A stretch of DNA of 64,000 nt from Bacillus subtilis (GTDB lineage: Bacteria; Pseudomonadota; Alphaproteobacteria; Rhizobiales; Rhizobiaceae): assembly GCA_021733665.1 (NCBI GenBank), contig JAHREI010000005.1:1-64000 (forward strand), given 5' to 3'. The position numbers and the translations under genes were made by a program. Below the pieces are notes generated by a model. It was not told where the DNA came from and made no database searches. It was given only the letters and a program-made list of their open reading frames with translations. Below, piece by piece: positions 56,630 to 64,000 of the stretch (position 1 is its first letter; every line of letters begins with the position of its first letter).

Positions 56630-56731
56630 GCATTTCCAGCAAAAGTGGGAACCGGTTTTGCGTTGGATAATGCGTAAAAACAAACAGTTACAGCGGTTCC
56701 AACGATTCAGTCTTAATTGGAACCGCTGTAA
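56630..56731. repeat. REP-like dispersed palindromic element, copy 2
   Basis: Second copy of the element at 20809-20908. It shares GCATTTCCAGCAAAAGTG and CGGTTTTGCGTTGGATAATGCG. Its terminal inverted repeat is a perfect 15-bp palindrome arm pair (56688-56702 with 56717-56731, containing CAGCGGTTCC). It lies in the spacer between two convergent genes. Confidence 0.88.
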
Positions 56732-56740
56732 GTTAAGTGA

Positions 56741-58429
56741 CTAGCTCTTTTGTGCAGCCAAAGCCTGCTCGCGCATCGCACTGAGGCTCATTTTCGGCGT
56801 AATCGCTTCCTGATCAATACGGATTTCAATCAGCGCCGGTTTGCCGGACGCAACAGAGCGTTCGAAAGCGGAAGAAAATTCATCTGTATTTTCAACGACT
56901 TCACCATGAAGCCCATAGGCTTTTGCCAAAGCTGCAAAATCAGGATTGGCAAGCGCAGTACCGGAAACACGACCCGGATAAGTGCGTTCCTGATGCATAC
57001 GAATGGTGCCATACATGCCGTTATTCACGACGATGAAGACCACACGGGCATCATACTGCATGGCAGTCGCCAGTTCCTGACCATTCATCATGAAGCAACC
57101 GTCACCCGCAAAGGCAATGACAGTGCGGTCACGATCAGTCAGTTTGGCTGCAATGGCTGCCGGTACACCATAGCCCATAGAGCCGTTGGTGGCGCCGAGC
57201 TGCGTGCGGAATGTTTTATACTGATAGAAACGATGCGGCCATGCAGTGTAATTACCTGCACCGGTGGTCATGATTGTGTCCTCAGGCAGATTTGCCCGCA
57301 TCCACTGCATGATTTCCCCCATCTGCACATTGCCCGGAATTGGTGCATGTTGCAGATTATCGTTGTAATTCTTATTCAGCTCTGCCGTCCATGAAGCCCA
57401 TTTATCAGAGCCGACTTTGCCAAGTACCCGTAACTGTTTGGCAAAAGCTGCCATTGTCGCATTGATTGGCAGCGTCGGATAATAAACGCGGCCAAGCTCT
57501 TCAGCGCCGCTATGGACGTGGATCAGTTTCTGATCAGGTACAGGAATATTGACCATTGTATAACCGGCGCTGGTCATTTCACCAATGCGTGCACCGATCA
57601 CCAGCAACAGATCACTGTCTTTAATACTCTGGATGAGTTTCGGATTAGCCGAAGTCCCCAATTCACCGGCATAATTGCTCAAGGCGTTGTTAAAGAGGTC
57701 CTGACAGCGGAAAGAAGTGGTGACAGGCAGATTATTGGCTGTACAGAAGGCCTCCATATCGGCAACTGCCTGTTTATCCCAGCCACTGCCACCGAGCATA
57801 ACAACAGGGCGTTCTGCCTGTTTTACCAGCTCAGTCAGTTCCTGTAATTGTTCTGCACCGGCAGAAATTTCGATCTTTTTATGCGCCGGTACATTAGAGA
57901 TACTGGCATGATCTGTCAGCATATCTTCCGGTAAAGCGACAACAACTGGACCCGGACGGCCATTTACTGCACGGTGGAATGCCTGTGAAACCAGCTCCGG
58001 AATACGGGCAACATCATCAATTTGTACAACCCATTTGGCCATCTGGCCAAACATCCGGCGGTAATCGACTTCCTGAAAAGCTTCACGCTCAACCTGATCG
58101 CTGGCGACCTGTCCGATGAACAGGATCATCGGTGTGGAATCCTGAAATGCAGTATGTATGCCGACAGAGGCATTGGTGGCACCCGGGCCACGGGTTACAA
58201 AGGCGATCCCTGGCTTGCCGGTCAGTTTGGCATAGGCCTCAGCCATATAAGTTGCGCCGCCCTCCTGACGGCAGACAATCAGCTCAATATCTTCTTGTGC
58301 ATCATGCAATGCATCGAGAGCTGCCAAATAGCTTTCACCTGGCACACAGAACGCTCTTTCCACGCCATTGATGCGCAAAGCATCAATCAGGATCTCTCCG
58401 CCCGTCCGGTGATTGTTTTTATGTTTCAT
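56741..58429 (-). CDS. ThDP-dependent acetolactate-synthase-like enzyme
   Basis: A 562-aa three-domain ThDP enzyme. Catalytic glutamate E56 is in CRQEGGATYMAEAYA, followed by FVTRGPGATNASVGIHTA. The central domain contains VMLGGSGW, and the ThDP-Mg motif is GDGCFMMNGQELATAMQYDA … NN. It is of the catalytic-subunit type without an adjacent small subunit, so it may be a catabolic acetolactate synthase, carboligase or decarboxylase rather than IlvB proper. Start ATG 58429 has GAGGA at suitable distance; an ATG nine bases earlier is less likely. Confidence 0.87.
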   Translation of the reverse strand: MKHKNNHRTGGEILIDALRINGVERAFCVPGESYLAALDALHDAQEDIELIVCRQEGGATYMAEAYAKLTGKPGIAFVTRGPGATNASVGIHTAFQDSTPMILFIGQVASDQVEREAFQEVDYRRMFGQMAKWVVQIDDVARIPELVSQAFHRAVNGRPGPVVVALPEDMLTDHASISNVPAHKKIEISAGAEQLQELTELVKQAERPVVMLGGSGWDKQAVADMEAFCTANNLPVTTSFRCQDLFNNALSNYAGELGTSANPKLIQSIKDSDLLLVIGARIGEMTSAGYTMVNIPVPDQKLIHVHSGAEELGRVYYPTLPINATMAAFAKQLRVLGKVGSDKWASWTAELNKNYNDNLQHAPIPGNVQMGEIMQWMRANLPEDTIMTTGAGNYTAWPHRFYQYKTFRTQLGATNGSMGYGVPAAIAAKLTDRDRTVIAFAGDGCFMMNGQELATAMQYDARVVFIVVNNGMYGTIRMHQERTYPGRVSGTALANPDFAALAKAYGLHGEVVENTDEFSSAFERSVASGKPALIEIRIDQEAITPKMSLSAMREQALAAQKS

Positions 58430-58700
58430 AGCCGACATTTCCTCAATAATGTTTGCCTGCAGTGACTGTAACCGCACAGATGTCGCCCCGGCCCCTCCCG
58501 GATCACCTTATTTGCAGCTAACTGCTGTCCTAACCCGTCTCCCAACGGATATAAGATCACAGAAATACAGTTTGAAAATTGAGCTTAGTCAACAAGCAGC
58601 AGAATGATTTGTGATGAATACTGATCACATTGTGCTGTCAGAGCATCATACGCAGCAAAAGCCGGTACAGAACAGCCGGTTTACTAGTGTTTCGTTCTGA

Positions 58701-59948
58701 TTATCGGATTTTGACACGGGCATGCAGGCGCAATGCCAGAACGGCTGCAAGCAACGAGAACCAGACCTGACCACGGGGAGCAAAGAATGGTGATTCCAGA
58801 TTGGCATAGAGCATCATGAACACCCAGATGCGCAGATACATCGTTGCAAGCGCCGGATCGTTGCCGTTCTTCTGTGAGCGGTTATAATCCAGCAATGGTG
58901 AAAACAGCATCCAGATTGCAAACAGAATAACACCGATTGCCCCTGATGAGAGCGCCAGATTGATATAGCCGTTATGGGCATGGCCGGCTCTGGCTGCCCA
59001 TGTCTCAATATCGTAGCCGCCATTCACCAGATTTGACATATTCCAGAAGGTATCAAATCCGAAACCAATCCACGGATGTGAACGCAACTGCTCAAACGCA
59101 AACTTCCATATATCCGTTCGTCCGGTAAAACTCGGGTCGGAAATCGCGCTGCTGACAAGGTCATAGAGCGAGAGATTGAGAACCGTTCCGACCGTCAGGG
59201 CAGCCATAAGAATGATAGGAATGAAAAACGCCAATAATTGCAGCGGTAAAATACGGACAGTGCGAATAAGCTGTGCCACCAGCAATGCGATCAAGATCAG
59301 CCCGATTGAGGTTTTATTATTGGAATAGATCAGAAAGATGGTTGCCAGAATGATATTAATCGCGGGTATCAGAAAATCCTCTTTGCGTAGCAGATAGAGG
59401 TTATAAATAATCAGCACAATCATGGCAGGACCGGCGATGTTTTTATGGGCAAAATGCCCGCGCCAGGAGCCCGCATTCACCAGTTCCAGTACTTCCGCCA
59501 TATTATGAATGGATATTTCCGGCATAAATATTACGCCGAAATAGGACAGCAGCAAAATAAACAGGCTGAGATATTTGATCATTCTCTGAAAATGCTGCGT
59601 GTTTTCAGGCAAAATAACCCAAGCCATTGCGGTAACAATGGCTGTTATGCTGAAAACATAGCGGCGAAACGCAATGGCAGAATAATCAGAAGTAAAAACC
59701 GTAACGAACTGCCAGCCGAGCAACAGGATGAGCAGGGGAGAGAGCATTTTCAGCGCGATCTGCCAATTTTTAAGCAAATACAGCCCTGAAGCAGTAAATA
59801 ATGATAGTGACACCAGCTGTTGCAGAATATTGCCTTGTTCCTCAGCCAGCAGAACTGAGGGGTCACGTAAGTCTGTGAATGGCGTCACGGTGACCCAAAA
59901 CAGCAGGAAAATCAGAATAAACAGGATGGATCTGCCTGTCCGGTTCAC
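58701..59948 (-). CDS. O-antigen ligase/polymerase family membrane protein
   Basis: A 415-aa protein with about eleven hydrophobic helices. A central periplasmic loop contains the Wzy_C/WaaL signature PSFTGRTDIWKFAFEQLRSH, PWIGFGFDTFWN and GHAHNGYINLALSSGAIG. Such proteins polymerise or ligate polysaccharide to lipid carriers. No other glycan genes are adjacent, which is unusual. Confidence 0.85.
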   Translation of the reverse strand: MNRTGRSILFILIFLLFWVTVTPFTDLRDPSVLLAEEQGNILQQLVSLSLFTASGLYLLKNWQIALKMLSPLLILLLGWQFVTVFTSDYSAIAFRRYVFSITAIVTAMAWVILPENTQHFQRMIKYLSLFILLLSYFGVIFMPEISIHNMAEVLELVNAGSWRGHFAHKNIAGPAMIVLIIYNLYLLRKEDFLIPAINIILATIFLIYSNNKTSIGLILIALLVAQLIRTVRILPLQLLAFFIPIILMAALTVGTVLNLSLYDLVSSAISDPSFTGRTDIWKFAFEQLRSHPWIGFGFDTFWNMSNLVNGGYDIETWAARAGHAHNGYINLALSSGAIGVILFAIWMLFSPLLDYNRSQKNGNDPALATMYLRIWVFMMLYANLESPFFAPRGQVWFSLLAAVLALRLHARVKIR

Positions 59949-60108
59949 TGTTTTTCCTTTCAGAGTGCTAAGCGATGCACTTAAAGCTCATTTTTGAAGC
60001 AGATGTTATTTGTTATGATTATAAATAGAATTCTTTAAAATTTCATAATTGGAAAATCGGGTTTGGCCCTGATTGCACTTGCGCTGTTTTCAGACTTAAT
60101 CCTTTCAT

Positions 60109-60139
60109 GCAGGAAGCGAAGTAAAAGATCGCCTCCTGC
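60109..60139 (-). terminator. hairpin after the 162-aa gene
   Basis: GCAGGA-a-GCGA pairs with TCGC-c-TCCTGC around a 9-base loop, 21 bases downstream of the stop on the minus strand. Confidence 0.65.
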
Positions 60140-60159
60140 CGGATTTAATAGCCGCAGAG

Positions 60160-60648
60160 TTAATTAATGGAATTAAGAAAGCTTTCCCAGCTTTCTGACC
60201 AATGTTGCCGGCTTTTTTCATCAGCGGAGCGGATATTGCAGGTTTGCAGGTCACTTTCCGGTACGTCTTTTTTGGTAGCTTCACAGGTCCAGACGTCATC
60301 TTTCTCCGGCGTGAAAGGAGAAACAAAGCTTACAATTTTATCGTCTTTAATGCCGAGCAGAATATCAAAGTCGGATTCTTCATTGTTTAAAGCCCAAGAG
60401 CATAGCTTGTCGAAATCCGGATGATTTTCGATAGGGGCATCGCAGGCTGCGATCCCTTCAGGATTCAGCTTTTCCAGAAAAGCTTTACCGGCTGCCGAGG
60501 TAACCACAAGGTCTGCATCCGACAAAACGCTGATTGTTTTTACAGCCCATTCCGGTGATGCTGGTTCCTCAGCAGCAGCAACTCCAGCCGCCATGACGCC
60601 CGTTGCCAGAATGACAGAGCGAAGAATTTGCGTTGATTTTTCAAACAT
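60160..60648 (-). CDS. hypothetical exported protein (162 aa)
   Basis: The signal peptide (VILATGVMAAGVAAA, cleavage near residue 26) is followed by a small acidic domain with four cysteines (AACDAP, KLCSWAL, VWTCEATKK, LQTCNIRS) and several tryptophans. I recognise no family. Ribosome-binding site AAAGGC. It lies 45 bases downstream of another exported orphan, which may be co-transcribed. Confidence 0.65.
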   Translation of the reverse strand: MFEKSTQILRSVILATGVMAAGVAAAEEPASPEWAVKTISVLSDADLVVTSAAGKAFLEKLNPEGIAACDAPIENHPDFDKLCSWALNNEESDFDILLGIKDDKIVSFVSPFTPEKDDVWTCEATKKDVPESDLQTCNIRSADEKSRQHWSESWESFLNSIN

Positions 60649-60693
60649 TTATTTGCCTTTTAGCAATATTGTGACTGAAAATGAGTTCTGAAG

Positions 60694-61434
60694 TTAGCAT
60701 TCAGGGACGCGGCTTTTGCCTTCGAGCTGGAAACGCCCGTCTGTGCCGCGTTTGTAAACCTCTTGAAAGCTCTCTGAGCCACTGTAAGAAACGGTGATGC
60801 TCTGACCTTTGTTTGCAGCAACAATCTCACCATCAAAACTGGCGGCTTTGTCTTCACTGCTGGCATCGGACATATGCAGCGGGATACGGGCGATTTCGAC
60901 AGGTTCTTTGGCGGTGAGTTCTGTCAGGATCGCAAATGTGCAGGAGCGTCCCTGCCATGTGCCGCCTGCTTCCGTGTAGAGAACTGGCGCGTCTGCAATC
61001 TCTTTGCTCCAGCCCCAGCGACTTGCGGGGTTGCCCATCACACCGCTCATCCCGACATCGAGCCATTCGCCTTTCAGCGTATACGGATATTGCGGTTCCC
61101 CGGCGGAATGCTCCAGATAATGAACACTGTTTGTGCCGGAACATGCCTGACTGGTGCAGTCACTGGCGCCGGTGCTGACCAGCGCAACCTGCGTATCGGA
61201 GAGGGGGATGAATGCTAAAGGAACAAAGCTGAAGGTATTTTCGCCGATTTTACGCTTTGCTTCGCTGAACTGGGCATTTGGGAAAGCAACCTCAAATGCG
61301 GCCGGTGTGCCGGCCGGTACAACATCGCGATTTACATCATCCGCATTGAACAGAGATTTCTCTGAGGCCGCCAAGGCGGGCATTGCGGCAAGCAGGGAAA
61401 GGCTGCAGGCAAGCGCGATATTGTGATATTTCAT
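60694..61434 (-). CDS. hypothetical exported protein (246 aa)
   Basis: The signal peptide (IALACSLSLLAAMPALA) is followed by a beta-rich domain with paired cysteines (ASDCTSQACSGTN, GRSCTFAILT) and a C-terminal cysteine. It contains VHYLEHSAG and PYTLKGEWLDVGMSG. I recognise no family. The ATG at 61434 has GGAG at nine bases. Together with the 162-aa protein it may form a small periplasmic module. Confidence 0.7.
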   Translation of the reverse strand: MKYHNIALACSLSLLAAMPALAASEKSLFNADDVNRDVVPAGTPAAFEVAFPNAQFSEAKRKIGENTFSFVPLAFIPLSDTQVALVSTGASDCTSQACSGTNSVHYLEHSAGEPQYPYTLKGEWLDVGMSGVMGNPASRWGWSKEIADAPVLYTEAGGTWQGRSCTFAILTELTAKEPVEIARIPLHMSDASSEDKAASFDGEIVAANKGQSITVSYSGSESFQEVYKRGTDGRFQLEGKSRVPEC

Positions 61435-61585
61435 TAATGTCAGCTCCAAAATTGTTTGGTTTTGATCGTAATTTTATAAACTTCGGATGGAATAAACAGG
61501 GTTCACCGACTAAGCGCAATAAAAACATCTGTCGTAAGTTTTGTTTTTAACTGCCAGCAGTCTTTCTTTGTGCCTTAATCGGCGC

Positions 61586-62911
61586 TCAAGCCCAGCGTAA
61601 TTCTGCTTCCATGCCTCGTCTGTCAGTGCGGTTGCGTAAGGCGAAGCTGATGCCCAGCCTTTTGGCCGCTGTTTCTACAATTGTCAGGCCAAGACCGGTG
61701 CCGGTCTGGCTTTTATTGCTGCCACGATAGAAACGGGTAGTCAGAAGCGGAATTTCCTCTTCTGCAACACCATTGCCGCAGTCGCGCACCACAATACCGC
61801 TACCATTTTTAAGGCTTTCCCAACGGATAGTTTCTTCCGCAGGCGAATAATGCGTAGCATTTTCATAGATATTACGCAGGATCAGGGTCAGACTGTGGCG
61901 ATCGGTCTGTAAATTGTGTTCATACAGAGACGGATCAATGTGATTATTGATTTCGCGACTGGCGATTGTGTTCTGTGCAATAATTTCCTCGACCAGCTGG
62001 CCGAGATTGACCTGTTCCGGTGTCACCGGTGAAGCATCGGCATCCAGTTTCGCCAGCGCCAGTAGTTGCCGTACCAGACGTGTGGTGCGGTCAACGGAAA
62101 GCAGAATTTGCTGCAAAGCACCTTCTTGTATCTCTCGATCGGTTGTGGCCAGCGCAATTTGTGCCTGTGTTTTCAGACCTGCGAGCGGTGTGCGCAATTC
62201 ATGAGCGGCAAAAGCAGTCACCTCGCGCTCATGACGGCGGGCAGCCTCCACTTTAATAAACAACCCATTCAGAGAATCCGCAAGCGGTTTGACCTCAGAG
62301 GGAATATTCTCTGCCTCTAACGGACGCATATCATCGGCATCTTTCTGGCGGACTTTATCGGCCAGCTCATGCAGCGGCCGCAATCCGCGACCAAGACTGA
62401 TCCAGATCAGCAGGCCAAGCAAAGGCAGAATCAGAATAATCGGTGCAACCAGACCTTTTACCAGATCGCCGACAAGACGATCGCGCAAGGCCAGACGGTC
62501 AGCGACAAGAATCCGCACACCTTTGGCGGGATCGACAATCGTATAGACACGCCATAATTCGCCCTGGACGATTTCATCGGAGAAACCGGTACTATTACCA
62601 CTGACTTTAATATCAGGCGCACCGGTCGAACTGCCAACCAGTTCTCCGTCCAGTGACCAAATCTGGCACGATAAATAACGCTCATAATTACCGTGTTCAT
62701 GGGGCAGGCTGATGGCCTTGGTGGTATTCATACCGGTGGAAGCATTGCCAAGCAGGGAATGCACCATGCGTGCGGCTTCCTGCAAGCGGGTATCCAGCAC
62801 ATGTTCAAGCTGGTTGCGGCTGTTGAAGTAAGTCCAGGCAACAGCGCTTGCCCAGATAATACCAGTGGCGGCGACCAGAATAATAAACAGTCTTTTATGC
62901 AGCGAAGTCAT
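61586..62911 (-). CDS. sensor histidine kinase (QseC/PmrB-like)
   Basis: A 441-aa kinase. TM1 (about 7-28), a periplasmic sensor of about 130 residues and TM2 (about 157-175) are followed by HAMP, the H-box FAAHELRTPLAGLKTQAQIAL, and HATPase blocks NIYENATHYSPAEE, VRDCGNGVAEEEIP and GTGLGLTIVETAA. The ATG overlaps the response-regulator stop by one base (TAATG). Confidence 0.9.
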   Translation of the reverse strand: MTSLHKRLFIILVAATGIIWASAVAWTYFNSRNQLEHVLDTRLQEAARMVHSLLGNASTGMNTTKAISLPHEHGNYERYLSCQIWSLDGELVGSSTGAPDIKVSGNSTGFSDEIVQGELWRVYTIVDPAKGVRILVADRLALRDRLVGDLVKGLVAPIILILPLLGLLIWISLGRGLRPLHELADKVRQKDADDMRPLEAENIPSEVKPLADSLNGLFIKVEAARRHEREVTAFAAHELRTPLAGLKTQAQIALATTDREIQEGALQQILLSVDRTTRLVRQLLALAKLDADASPVTPEQVNLGQLVEEIIAQNTIASREINNHIDPSLYEHNLQTDRHSLTLILRNIYENATHYSPAEETIRWESLKNGSGIVVRDCGNGVAEEEIPLLTTRFYRGSNKSQTGTGLGLTIVETAAKRLGISFALRNRTDRRGMEAELRWA

Positions 62912-63570
62912 TATGTTACCCGCATCCGGTAGCCGAGCCCGCGCACGGTCTCAATGGCATCACGGCCGACTTTATTGCGCAGATTATGAATATGCACTTC
63001 AACAGTATTGCTCTCGACCTCTTCCTGCCAGCCATAGAGCCTATCTTCAATATCGCTCTTAGAGCGGATAATACCCGGCCGCTCCATTAAAGCGGAAAGT
63101 ACGGCAAATTCCCTGCGCGATAAAGGCACACGCTCGCCTTTGACCTTGGCACTGAGGCTTGACGGATCAAGTTCGACATCACCAGCAACCATAATGGCGC
63201 GCGCACGTCCCGTACCACGCCGTGCAATAGCCCTGACCCTTGCAGCCAGTTCATCGAGATCAAACGGCTTGCCCATATAATCATCGGCACCGCTGTCGAG
63301 ACCGGTAATGCGGTCGGAGGTTTCATCAAGCGCAGTCAGGAGAAGAACGGGTGTGGAATCTTTGTCAGTCCGCATTTTTTTGAGAACATCAAGACCGGAA
63401 CCATCTGGTAACATCAGATCAAGCACAATCGCGTCGAAAGTAGATGAAGCCAGCGCAGCCAGCGCATCGGCACAGGTTGAGACCTGATCAACAGTCGCAC
63501 CGGCCAAACCTAAGCCGACTTTAAGACCGTTGGACAGAACCGGATCATCTTCAACGACCAGAACGCGCAT
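62911..63570 (-). CDS. OmpR-family response regulator (QseB/PmrA-like)
   Basis: A 219-aa regulator. The receiver has phospho-acceptor D51 (AIVLDLMLPDGSG) and lysine MGKPFD; the winged helix has LSRREFAVLSALMERPG and SNTVEVHIHNLRNKVG. The ATG at 63570 has AGGAG; upstream in-frame ATGs are less plausible. A CTTAAG-N5-CTTAAG box lies 120 bases upstream, consistent with autoregulation. Confidence 0.92.
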   Translation of the reverse strand: MRVLVVEDDPVLSNGLKVGLGLAGATVDQVSTCADALAALASSTFDAIVLDLMLPDGSGLDVLKKMRTDKDSTPVLLLTALDETSDRITGLDSGADDYMGKPFDLDELAARVRAIARRGTGRARAIMVAGDVELDPSSLSAKVKGERVPLSRREFAVLSALMERPGIIRSKSDIEDRLYGWQEEVESNTVEVHIHNLRNKVGRDAIETVRGLGYRMRVT

Positions 63571-63690
63571 AATATTCTCCTGAACCATCGACCATAGTTG
63601 CAGTTGCCTCAACAGGGAGATGGTTTTAACCATGACTGCGATATTACAGCAATCTTGTTGCTGTAGCGCTGTCAGATTTGACGTTTCTGC

Positions 63691-63707
63691 CTTAAGGCTG
63701 ACTTAAG
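63691..63707. promoter_or_regulatory. QseB/PmrA-type box CTTAAG-N5-CTTAAG
   Basis: Two perfect CTTAAG hexamers spaced to an 11-base period in the spacer between the response regulator and the divergent dsbD-like gene. PmrA/QseB-type regulators recognise YTTAAK-N5-YTTAAG direct repeats. The site is placed to control both directions. Confidence 0.75.
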
Positions 63708-63813
63708 GTCATAAGATAGTATGGACATTATCACAGATCACTGCCTATCTGATTGAACTGGCATGATCTTGCACTATTAAATCGCATGAAAATTATCAGA
63801 TCCGTAGGATAAT

Positions 63814-64000
63814 ATGATCCGGCATTATTCCCGACAGCTTTTCAGCCTGCTTTTTTTGAGTCTTGTATTAACGGCTGTTATTGCACCGCATTTCCCTGCT
63901 CAGGCGCAATCGGTACGCAGCGTGGACGAGGTGATGCAACTGACTGTTGCGCGCGATGAAAACTATGCGCTGCAATTGCAATGGAATATCGCACCTAAGA
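63814..64000 (+). CDS. DsbD-like thiol:disulfide interchange protein, N-terminal fragment
   Basis: 62 codons are visible before the window ends. A signal peptide (LFLSLVLTAVIAPHFPAQAQ, cleavage near residue 32) is followed by VDEVMQLTVARDENYALQLQWNIAPK. The -LQWNIAP- block is typical of the DsbD N-terminal (DsbD-alpha) domain just before its YYLYR motif. Ribosome-binding site AGGAT. Assignment rests on a short stretch, so it is tentative. It is divergent from, and probably controlled by, the adjacent two-component system. Confidence 0.6.
   Translation, partial: MIRHYSRQLFSLLFLSLVLTAVIAPHFPAQAQSVRSVDEVMQLTVARDENYALQLQWNIAPK

Noticed and set aside
1-64000. CRISPR arrays, tRNA/rRNA genes, insertion sequences, integrases
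   Set aside because: None found by reading both strands; only two copies of a short dispersed repeat and no transposase motif.

Overview
The window looks like part of a repABC secondary replicon (chromid or megaplasmid) of an alphaproteobacterium, most likely a member of the Brucellaceae/Rhizobiales. Three things point there: a complete repA-repB-repC cassette with parS palindromes (48.5-53 kb), an alphaproteobacterial porin of the Omp2/Porin_2 type, and a Rhizobiales-style dispersed palindromic repeat present in two copies. Base composition is moderate, clearly lower in GC than classic Rhizobium. I see no rRNA, tRNA, CRISPR array, transposase or integrase.

Layout. 0.3-2.3 kb: an ArsR-rhodanese fusion regulator divergent from an MFS transporter. 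2.5-3.6 kb: porin. 3.7-13.3 kb: a histidine-utilisation locus, with hutF-hutC on the minus strand and hutI-hutH-hutG-hutU-yjiH-hutD on the plus strand. A perfect ATGTATATACAT palindrome between hutF and hutI is the likely HutC operator. The enzymes make up the formimidoylglutamate/N-formylglutamate route from histidine to glutamate. 13.2-16.6 kb: a TPP riboswitch followed by an ABC importer for a thiamin precursor (thiX-thiZ-thiY) and gluconokinase. 16.7-19.2 kb: class III aminotransferase divergent from a GntR/FCD regulator. 19.4-24.2 kb: a MacAB-type tripartite efflux operon with its own outer-membrane lipoprotein.

24.3-28.9 kb: small orphan membrane or secreted proteins, then an AT-rich three-gene island. 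The island holds an unrecognised 253-aa protein, a patatin-like phospholipase and a 444-aa protein with a strong membrane segment and a beta-rich C-terminus. It is bracketed by ~48-bp imperfect direct repeats, one of which is the 3' end of the neighbouring chrA gene. This is my best candidate for an undescribed system. 28.9-36.5 kb: chrA, an ABC exporter downstream of a BaeSR-like two-component pair, and a translationally coupled GNAT/APH(3')-like pair. 36-43 kb: a DMT exporter and small metabolic genes, including a periplasmic broad-specificity racemase. 43-48.4 kb: an RND efflux pair and SURF1.

48.5-53 kb: the replication/partition cassette, with an antisense RNA candidate between repB and repC. 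53-58.5 kb: YigZ, a TetR regulator with a clear operator, an Old-Yellow-Enzyme-type demethylase and a ThDP enzyme. 58.7-64 kb: a lone O-antigen ligase, two orphan exported proteins, and a QseBC/PmrAB-like two-component system that shares a CTTAAG-N5-CTTAAG box with a divergent dsbD-like gene cut by the window edge.
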